Positions 1-5,600 of a stretch of 6,204 nt of DNA are shown here, piece by piece (the stretch's first letter is position 1; each line of letters opens with the position of its first letter). The stretch covers positions 1 to 6,204 of the forward strand of contig JANXXV010000824.1 of assembly GCA_025350445.1 (NCBI GenBank), read 5' to 3'. Made by a program: the position numbers and the translations under genes. This stretch comes from Bryobacteraceae bacterium (GTDB lineage Bacteria; Acidobacteriota; Terriglobia; Bryobacterales; Bryobacteraceae). The notes beneath the pieces were generated by a model. The model ran no database searches, was not told the origin of the DNA, and was given only the letters and a program-made list of their open reading frames with translations.

Positions 1-112
1 CGCTAATCTCCTGATCGATTTTAGTGGTGAGGATAACATGGATGAGCCACCATGTCACGACAGCTTTTTTGTTCCCTTCAAGGGGGGTTCGTGGTAATAC
101 AGTCACCGAATT
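1..112. other. Left-edge stretch without a recognisable gene
   Basis: No frame on either strand gives a recognisable protein. A plus-strand frame starting at 52 runs antisense through the response-regulator fragment and has no homology I recognise. Apart from the inverted repeat arm at 94-105, I see no promoter, terminator or mobile-element end. Confidence 0.5.
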
Positions 113-144
113 TCAGTGCGGAGGATTGCTTGATGACTGATTAC
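94..144. repeat. Imperfect inverted repeat spanning the end of the broken response-regulator frame
   Basis: The left arm GTAATACAGTCA (94-105) and the right arm TGACTGATTAC (134-144) are complementary over 11 bp, with a single bulged A at 99 and a 28-nt loop. The stop codon of the response-regulator fragment (113-115) lies in the loop. The right arm coincides with the codons where resemblance to receiver domains is lost. It could be a simple hairpin or a footprint of a rearrangement. No target-site duplication or transposase sequence was seen. Confidence 0.4.
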
Positions 145-253
145 AGGCCATGGCGTAATAGAGGCCCGTGGATTCACAAAGCGACGCGATACCTTCGCGC
201 ACCAGGCCGAGGTCGTCGGCAAGCAGGATCGAGATCTTTTTCCGGTCTTCCAT
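113..253 (-). pseudogene. N-terminal fragment of a NarL/FixJ-type response regulator (truncated receiver domain)
   Basis: From the ATG at 253 the frame gives 46 residues. Residues 7-21 (ISILLADDLGLVREG) match the first beta strand, acidic pair (D13, D14) and first helix of receiver domains of the NarL/FixJ (LuxR-type) family, which typically read like 'ILLADDHALVREGL'. Resemblance continues through SLCEST and then fades near residues 30-38, and a TGA stop follows at 113-115. An intact family member is about 200-220 residues. The phosphoacceptor Asp (usually near residue 55), the rest of the receiver and the HTH output domain are absent. I found no continuation in the other minus-strand frames down to position 1. 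No good Shine-Dalgarno precedes this ATG. An in-frame ATG at 292 has a purine-rich GGGAG only 2 nt upstream and would add 13 basic residues atypical of the family. This is most likely a decayed or rearranged gene and is not expected to signal. Confidence 0.6.
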
Positions 254-303
254 AAGTATAAGTAGGGAGGATCGCCGCCGTCCGGCGCGCATGGCTCCCT
301 GCA

Positions 304-349
304 ACACATAGAGAGTACGGATTCGAAGGAAAAATTCTCTGAAATGTGT
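304..349. repeat. Imperfect stem-loop in the leader of the response-regulator remnant
   Basis: ACACAT (304-309) pairs with ATGTGT (344-349), and the adjoining AGAGA (310-314) pairs with TCTCT (336-340), leaving a 3-nt bulge (341-343) and a 21-nt loop. The element lies between the palindrome at 393-406 and the remnant's start, so it would fall in its promoter or 5' leader. No known riboswitch or RNA family is recognised, and a chance pairing is possible. Confidence 0.25.
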
Positions 350-366
350 AAGATGCAAATTGATGA

Positions 367-412
367 GCCGCTTTCGGAATGTACCTTCAGTCTAGGAATA
401 ATCCTAAGCGGC
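367..412. promoter_or_regulatory. Nested inverted repeats, candidate operator for the response-regulator remnant
   Basis: A perfect 7-bp inverted repeat, GCCGCTT (367-373) and AAGCGGC (406-412), encloses a second palindrome, TAGGA-AATA-TCCTA (393-406). The site lies 114 bp or more upstream of the remnant's ATG and just after the stop of the SMP-30 gene (438). NarL-family regulators are known to bind short heptamers arranged as inverted repeats, so an autoregulatory site for the original regulator is plausible; this is inference. The outer arms could instead form a loose 3' hairpin for the SMP-30 transcript, but the 32-nt loop and the lack of a U-run make a terminator unlikely. Confidence 0.4.
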
Positions 413-437
413 TTGCTTGCAATCACATACCGAAATT

Positions 438-1514
438 CTAGGCGATGTGCGCGCCTTGCGCTTCGACATACACGGTGTAGAGCGATTGGCCCGCCGCCAT
501 GAATAGCCGGTTCCGTTTGCGGCCGCCGAAGCAGATATTGGCGCAAATTTCGGGCAGCAGGATCATCCCGATGCGGTCGCCGCCGGGAGTGAAGATGTGG
601 ACGCCATCGTAGCCGGCGCCAACCCATCCCGCGCCTACCCAGATGTTGCCGTCCGTATCCGCTCGAATGCCGTCGGGCAGGCCGGAGCCTTTACCGGGGA
701 TTTCCATGTTGATGTACTGCTTTCCGTTGCGCAGCGCGGTGCCGGCAACATCGAAGACCTTGATAATCTTGGGGACATCGGGGTAATGGGTGGCGCCGGT
801 ATCGCAAATATACAGCTTCTTGTAGTCTGGCGAGAAGCAGAGGCCGTTTGGTTTATACAGCTCGTCGGTCACCATTTCCATGCGCCCGCTGGGATCCACG
901 CGATAGACAGCTTCCTTCAGTTCCAGCGCGGCTTTCTCGCCTTCATAGTTGAGCAGCGCCCCGTAGCCCGGGTCGGTGAACCAGACGGCGCCGTCCGGAT
1001 GGACGACGATGTCGTTCGGCGCGTTGAGCGGTTTGCCTTTCCATTTATCGGCGATGACGGTGGTGGTTCCGTTGTGCTCGTAGCGCACCACGCGGCGGCC
1101 GCCGTGTTCGCAGGAGAGTTGGCGGCCCTGATAGTCGAATGTATTGCCGTTGCTGTAGCCGGAGGGGCTGCGGAATACGCTGACGTGGCCATCGTCTTCG
1201 ATCCAGCGCATCTGCGCGTTATTTGGAATGTCACTCCAGACAAGATAGCGGCCGACGGAGTTCCAAGCTGGTCCTTCCGACCACAGCAACCCGGTGTGCA
1301 GCCGCCGGATCGGCGTGTTGCCGATCTTGTATTTATCGAAACGCTTGTCGAGCGAGAGGATGTCGGGGTCCGGATAGCGGGATGGATTCATTCCCGACCA
1401 GTCCCGCTGGGTTTGCGCAGCGGCCAGTGGAACCAGTGCGGAAGCGGCGAACGTCTTCAGGAACGACCGGCGGAGCGAACCGGCGGATGGCGATGCGGTG
1501 GGTTGGATTGTCAT
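438..1514 (-). CDS. Tat-exported SMP-30/gluconolactonase/LRE-like family protein
   Basis: The protein has 358 residues from the ATG at 1514. It opens with a twin-arginine signal: SLRRSFLK at residues 13-20, a hydrophobic stretch, and a likely cleavage after AAA at about residue 33. Folding before export to the periplasm is therefore expected. The mature part is a six-bladed beta-propeller of the SMP-30 family, whose members are metal-dependent lactonases or esterases acting on sugar lactones and related esters. The four expected metal ligands are visible: E80 (SEGPAW), N167 (NAPNDIVV), N223 (KPNGLCFS) and D281 (GLPDGI). Their spacing is close to that of the human protein's E18/N103/N154/D204. 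Other family signatures include AVWFTDPGYG and YICDTG. An in-frame GTG at 1598 would place 28 unrelated residues before the Tat motif, so 1514 is preferred although no clear Shine-Dalgarno precedes it. The gene follows the STAS gene after 114 bp with a hairpin between them, so it may be a separate unit. The substrate cannot be told from sequence; gluconolactone is only the family default. Confidence 0.88.
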   Translation of the reverse strand: MTIQPTASPSAGSLRRSFLKTFAASALVPLAAAQTQRDWSGMNPSRYPDPDILSLDKRFDKYKIGNTPIRRLHTGLLWSEGPAWNSVGRYLVWSDIPNNAQMRWIEDDGHVSVFRSPSGYSNGNTFDYQGRQLSCEHGGRRVVRYEHNGTTTVIADKWKGKPLNAPNDIVVHPDGAVWFTDPGYGALLNYEGEKAALELKEAVYRVDPSGRMEMVTDELYKPNGLCFSPDYKKLYICDTGATHYPDVPKIIKVFDVAGTALRNGKQYINMEIPGKGSGLPDGIRADTDGNIWVGAGWVGAGYDGVHIFTPGGDRIGMILLPEICANICFGGRKRNRLFMAAGQSLYTVYVEAQGAHIA

Positions 1515-1598
1515 GTGATTGCCGAGAGCTATTCTGTCACAAATCGGGAGCTGTGTTCGCAACGGAGCTGGAGAACAGAAATACAGAGGGATTTGCAC

Positions 1599-1621
1599 GC
1601 GGACGGCAGGGTGCCGCCCGC
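1599..1621 (-). terminator. GC-rich stem-loop just downstream of the STAS gene
   Basis: The arms 1599-1608 and 1612-1621 form a 10-bp stem with one G-U pair and a 3-nt loop, starting 7 nt after the STAS stop codon in the direction of transcription. The following minus-strand sequence is GTGCAAATCCC, with no U-run, so this is not a textbook intrinsic terminator. It may stabilise the 3' end, pause polymerase, or partly separate the kinase/STAS unit from the SMP-30 gene. Confidence 0.4.
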
Positions 1622-1628
1622 GCAGAGA

Positions 1629-1973
1629 TTACGCGAAGCTGCGGACGCCGGCGGCTTCGTCCTCGAATACTTCGAAGACGGTATAGAGCTTGGTGATCTG
1701 GAGCAGATCCTGCACCCGCTTATTCAAATTGAGCAACTTCAACTGCCCGCCCTGATTGGTTACCGAAGTAAATCCCGAGACCAGCTCCCCGATGCCGGAG
1801 CTATCGATATAGGAGACATCGGCGAGATTCAAGAGGACTTTTTTCTGGCCTTTCGCCACCAGCTCGCGCAGCGTCTCGCGGAAAACGCTGGAGCCTTCGC
1901 CAAGGGTGATCCGTCCTGCGGCATCCATCACGCTTACATCACCCACTTGGCGGGTTATCAGTTTTACACTCAC
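1629..1973 (-). CDS. STAS-domain anti-sigma factor antagonist (RsbV/SpoIIAA-like)
   Basis: This 114-residue protein is a single STAS domain, the usual length for SpoIIAA/RsbV relatives. The diagnostic loop and helix YIDSSGIGELV lies at residues 55-65. By family analogy the first Ser of DSSG (S58) is the residue phosphorylated by the partner kinase. In the unphosphorylated state such proteins bind the kinase and release its sigma factor or other client; phosphorylation switches this off. The N-terminal strand pair (VKLITRQVGDVSVMDAAGRI) also fits the family. The start is GTG at 1973, fixed by the strong Shine-Dalgarno at 1982-1989. It lies 29 bp after the RsbW-like kinase gene on the same strand, which strongly suggests a cognate pair made from one transcript. 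No sigma factor or PP2C phosphatase gene is in the window, so the output is unknown. Anti-anti-sigma function is well supported by the domain and neighbour, but the client could be something other than a sigma factor. Confidence 0.9.
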   Translation of the reverse strand: MSVKLITRQVGDVSVMDAAGRITLGEGSSVFRETLRELVAKGQKKVLLNLADVSYIDSSGIGELVSGFTSVTNQGGQLKLLNLNKRVQDLLQITKLYTVFEVFEDEAAGVRSFA

Positions 1974-1981
1974 GAAAATGA

Positions 1982-1989
1982 ACCTCCCT
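1982..1989 (-). promoter_or_regulatory. Strong Shine-Dalgarno fixing the GTG start of the STAS gene
   Basis: The minus-strand sequence AGGGAGGT ends 8 nt before the GTG at 1973. It is the best ribosome binding site in the window and supports the non-ATG start. It lies inside the 29-bp gap after the kinase stop codon, so the antagonist may be made in excess of the kinase. Confidence 0.7.
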
Positions 1990-2002
1990 GCTCAATTATT
2001 TT

Positions 2003-2443
2003 TTACTCGGTCTTGCGGCATTTCACCATTCTGACTTCCGTGCCGAGCGGTGGCACGCGCCCCATATGGAACTCGTCGACGAAAGCCTGAATCAGCAGCA
2101 GGCCCCGCCCCGATTGGCGCAATAGATTTTCTTCGGCCAGCGGATCGGGCAATCCGGAACGCTCGAATCCTTCCCCTTCGTCGGTGATGCGGATATTGAG
2201 CCGGTCTGTTTCCTTCGCCACGAAGAGATGCACTTTCTTATTCAGGTTATAGCGGTTTCCATGGACCACCGCGTTCACCATGGCCTCCCGCACGGCCATA
2301 CCCAAATCATGCAGATCGTCCTCGGAAAAACCGAGTTCACGACCGAGATTCAGAACCAGCGTTTCGGCTGTGTCGACGCTATCGAGAGTAGAATCGAGCA
2401 ATATATCCAAGGTCTTTATGGCGCTGCTCTGCTCTTCCCCCAT
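2003..2443 (-). CDS. Anti-sigma regulatory factor / serine-protein kinase (RsbW/SpoIIAB-like, GHKL ATPase)
   Basis: This 146-residue cytosolic protein is one HATPase_c_2 domain, close in length to SpoIIAB and RsbW. The ATP-binding boxes are visible in order: N-box EAMVNAVVHGN at 53-63 with the Mg-binding Asn at N57, G1 box DEGEGF at 88-93, and G2 box SGRGLLLI at 111-118. The N-terminal helices (about residues 20-50) are where family members bind partners. Such proteins use ATP to phosphorylate a STAS antagonist on serine and otherwise hold a sigma factor inactive. The STAS protein encoded 29 bp downstream is the obvious substrate. The ATG at 2443 has GGGAG about 8 nt upstream. Kinase-then-antagonist is the reverse of the rsbV-rsbW and spoIIAA-spoIIAB order. 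The GHKL ATPase assignment is firm. The specific target (sigma factor or otherwise) is unknown because no sigma gene adjoins. Confidence 0.9.
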   Translation of the reverse strand: MGEEQSSAIKTLDILLDSTLDSVDTAETLVLNLGRELGFSEDDLHDLGMAVREAMVNAVVHGNRYNLNKKVHLFVAKETDRLNIRITDEGEGFERSGLPDPLAEENLLRQSGRGLLLIQAFVDEFHMGRVPPLGTEVRMVKCRKTE

Positions 2444-2485
2444 TAAAATGACTCCCGGCGTGCAGCATGGTCAAGTCGCATGTTT

Positions 2486-2515
2486 AAGTTAGAATACTAC
2501 CACCAGGAAAGTCAA
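2486..2515 (-). promoter_or_regulatory. Weak candidate promoter for the kinase/STAS unit
   Basis: On the minus strand TTGACT (2510-2515) resembles a -35 element. TAACTT (2486-2491) lies 18 nt downstream as a poor -10. A better-looking TATTCT (2491-2496) is only 13 nt away, too close. CTTGAC occurs again at 2470-2475, 41 bp from the first copy. A promoter is expected somewhere here, since the preceding gene ends in a strong terminator, but the exact site is a guess. Confidence 0.25.
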
Positions 2516-2575
2516 GGCCGCTTTCGTCCCGTGAGGCGCAATTCGGGCCTTTCAGGCTAACGGTCTTGAAGAGGA

Positions 2576-2607
2576 GAGGAGGAAAGCGGCGAACCGCTTT
2601 CCTCCTC
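2576..2607 (-). terminator. Intrinsic-type terminator of the TonB-dependent receptor gene
   Basis: A perfect 14-bp stem (2576-2589 with 2594-2607) encloses a 4-nt loop that reads UUCG in the minus-strand RNA. It starts 14 nt after the receptor's TAA. The trailing minus-strand sequence TCTCCTCTTC is pyrimidine-rich but not a clean U-run. Length, perfection and position make termination of the receptor transcript the natural reading. Confidence 0.75.
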
Positions 2608-2621
2608 GAGTGCGATTGGAG

Positions 2622-5600
2622 TTAAAAGAAGAACCTCGCCGATATCATGGCGCGGCGCGGAATTCCGGACTGGCCCGTGATCGTCCCGAAAGTACGCGAG
2701 ATGATCGACGAATCCGGATTGCCGGCATTCATATGGTTCAAGATGTTCTGCGCCTCAAACCGCAGTTGTAGCCTGCGGCTCTCGGAAAACAGGCGGAAGT
2801 CCTTCATGAGCGCAAGGTCCCATTGCGAAAAGCCCGGGCCGCGCATGTTGGGCAGGTAGCTTGGCACATCGCCCACTTCAAACCCCTGCACGATACGGAA
2901 TGCACCGGGGTTGAAATAAGACTTGAAGTCAGCCGCGCCGACAAGGGCCGCGTGACCGCTTACGTTATTGTTATAGGCAACACTCGGGGTGACAAAGATC
3001 GGCATGGAATCCCGGCCCTGCCCGATGTTGTACCAATTGCTGCCGGCCCCGCCCACGGTGTTGCTGGGCGTTCGTACCGCCAAGGGAGTGCCCGAACGGA
3101 AGGTTGTGGTACCGGCCATGGTCCAGCCGCCCACAACATTATCCAATACTTTCGCACCAAACGAGTTAGGGGAACCCAGGAACGATCTTCCCTGTCCGAA
3201 TGGAAGATTGTAGGAGTAGTTGAACAGCAGCTTCTGGCTGATGTCACTGCCCGCAAGGCCATAAGTGGTCCCAAGGCCTAGCCCTGCCTGTGGGAACGGC
3301 ATGCCCTGCTGACCGTCGAATGAACCGACGTCCTGCAGGAGCTTCGAAATGGTGTAGTTTCCCAGGAAGCTGAAGCCGCTCCCGAACCGGTGCTCAGCCT
3401 GGATGTACCCTGCGTGGTAGTTGGAGGTGCCGATTGGTTCGCCAAGAGTCCAGATCTCCGACCACAGCATCTGGTTCTGGAAGAGCCGCCCAAGCGTTAG
3501 CGTTTTACCGCCCATGCCGGTTAGCGGATCTATCTGCCCAAAGAATGGATTCGGCACCTGGGTAAGAAGCTTGTCGCCCAGCGGGCCGATCTTATGATAG
3601 GCGTCCTTCAGAATATGCACGCCGTCCCCCAGGTAGTAGGGCAGTCCGCGTCCCAGGTTACCGCTGTAGTTGAGTTCCACCACCCACGCCTTGTTTCCGG
3701 AACCGACCTCACGCTGGATTCCTAACTGGAGCACGTGTTCGTGGCCCGGGTTGATATTCTTGGCGCTGGATAGAAACCAGTTGCCCATCACACTTTTATT
3801 CAGAGCGGCGACGTCACTGGTTAATTTGACGTAGCCGGTTCCACCGGGCATCGGTTGATCGAAGGTCAGCGGGAAGGTGAGTCCGCCATCCGGAGAGCCG
3901 CCCTGTACAAGCCGGGCCGCGTCGCCGTAGCCAATGTTCCACTGCGAACCGTTCAGGAAGAAGCTGCCGGTGGTGGTCATCCAGTTGATGCCATAGCCGC
4001 CGCGAATCACCGTCTTCGGCGCAATCTGATAGGCGAAGCCCAGGCGCGGACCGAAGTGGTAGGGTTGTGTTTCCTGAAGAGTGCGCATCGGATAATCGGG
4101 GGTGCCCATTAGGGCCGCACGGCCGTACTGGCCATTCGCCACCCAGTCCGGCGCGGCATTGGATATTCCGGCAGCCTGCTGCACTTGGCTCCAACTCCAA
4201 CCGGCATTGGTCTGGATAGGCCACTTGTACGAGCTGTCCCAAAACGTCTGACGGTTGAAGCGTTCCGTCCGCGGCGGTTCAAAATCCCATCGAAGCCCCG
4301 CGTTTACCGTCAGCTTCTTGCTGACCTTAATGTCGTCTTGCAGGTAAGCGCCGTGGTAAGCCTGTAGAGACGCCGGACCCGCCAGTTGTGTGCCGCTGCC
4401 ACCGGCGACACCGCCGAGAAGCCAACTGGCAAATCCGGAGCCGGAGCCATTCACTGGAGAATCGTAATACTGCGAAGTGAGGCTGCGCACGCTCGACATG
4501 GAAAAACTTCCGCCCGAGGAGTAGTTGGAATAATAACGGCGCGTCTCATACCCCGCCTTGAAGGTATGTTTGCCCCAGAGTTTCTGGATGGATGCCAAGG
4601 CGCTGTAGCTGGTGTCATAGACGTTATTCACGTCGCCGCCGCCAATGCCGGTGATCGTATCGGCTGTGCCCAGGGTAGGAACACGGTTCTGCCTGCCACC
4701 CAACAAATTGATCACTTCCCTTTGTAACGGCCAACTGCTGGAATCCACGCTCACTTGGTTACCGGAAAGGCTGACAGAACGCACAATACCGCCGCGGAAG
4801 TTCAAGATCGTCGTTGGAGTCAGCACAAAGGTGTGCTCTATCGACGCGGTGTACGCCGACTGGTTGGTGAGATTGACGGGTTGCAGAGCTGACAGCCACC
4901 GCGGGCTGCTGGAATCGAAGCCGTAGTTGGTGATGGTGAAATGGGTGCTGTGTTTTGTGTTCCAGTTTTGATCGAAGCGCCCGGTGAATTTGTCGCCGTT
5001 CGAAGGATTAGTGCTCGCTCCGACGAAATTTTGGTCGTGGCTCGACCCGGCCTGAGGCGCCCGATTTGCCTGGGGGTAATAGCCGAGGTAGATCTTCGAC
5101 AGCGGATTGATGCGGTTTTGAGGAATCTTGTTCCCGGGAAATGGATCGCGCAGGATGCGGTTGCCGCTGAGGCGCGCTGTAAGAGGATCGAAAATTTGAG
5201 CTTGCAAGCCCCGATCAATTAGCGTTCCGGAGAAATCGCCTTGGCGCTCCAGGTCGGTGGGAACACTTGCCAGACGCGCATTGCTGCCCGAACGGTATCG
5301 GCCGCCTTCATAGTTAAAGAAGAAAAAGGTTTTGTCGCGGCCATTGTAAACTTTGGGAATGCGGACCGGACCGCCAACGCTGGCTCCGAAGACATTTTCG
5401 TGAAAGACGCCCTTCGTCTGTCCAAAACGATTCGAATTCCAATCGTTGGCATTCAGTTTGTCATTCTTGAAATATTCGTAGAGGGTGCCGTGAAATTCAT
5501 TGGTGCCCGACCGCGTGACTAGCGTGACCGCGCCTCCAGAGAGACGGCCATACTCGGCGGACAAGCCGTTGGTGATGACCTTGAACTCACCCACCGCGTC

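Noticed and set aside
52..255. 67-codon plus-strand frame at the left edge
   Set aside because: It is antisense to the response-regulator remnant, has no recognisable domain and no convincing ribosome binding site.
103..627. 174-codon minus-strand frame overlapping the SMP-30 3' end and the regulator remnant
   Set aside because: It is out of frame with both, is rich in Arg and Pro, and shows no domain. Recognisable sequence is in the other frames.
1515..1598. GTG start at 1598 for the SMP-30 protein
   Set aside because: It adds 28 residues ahead of a well-placed Tat motif and begins right at the base of a stable hairpin.
597..2090. 497-codon open frame on the plus strand
   Set aside because: It runs antisense through the SMP-30 and STAS genes and across the gap between them. 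Its product is a biased run of V, A, G and D residues with no family resemblance, as expected for a complementary frame in GC-rich coding DNA. The minus-strand genes have clear motifs.
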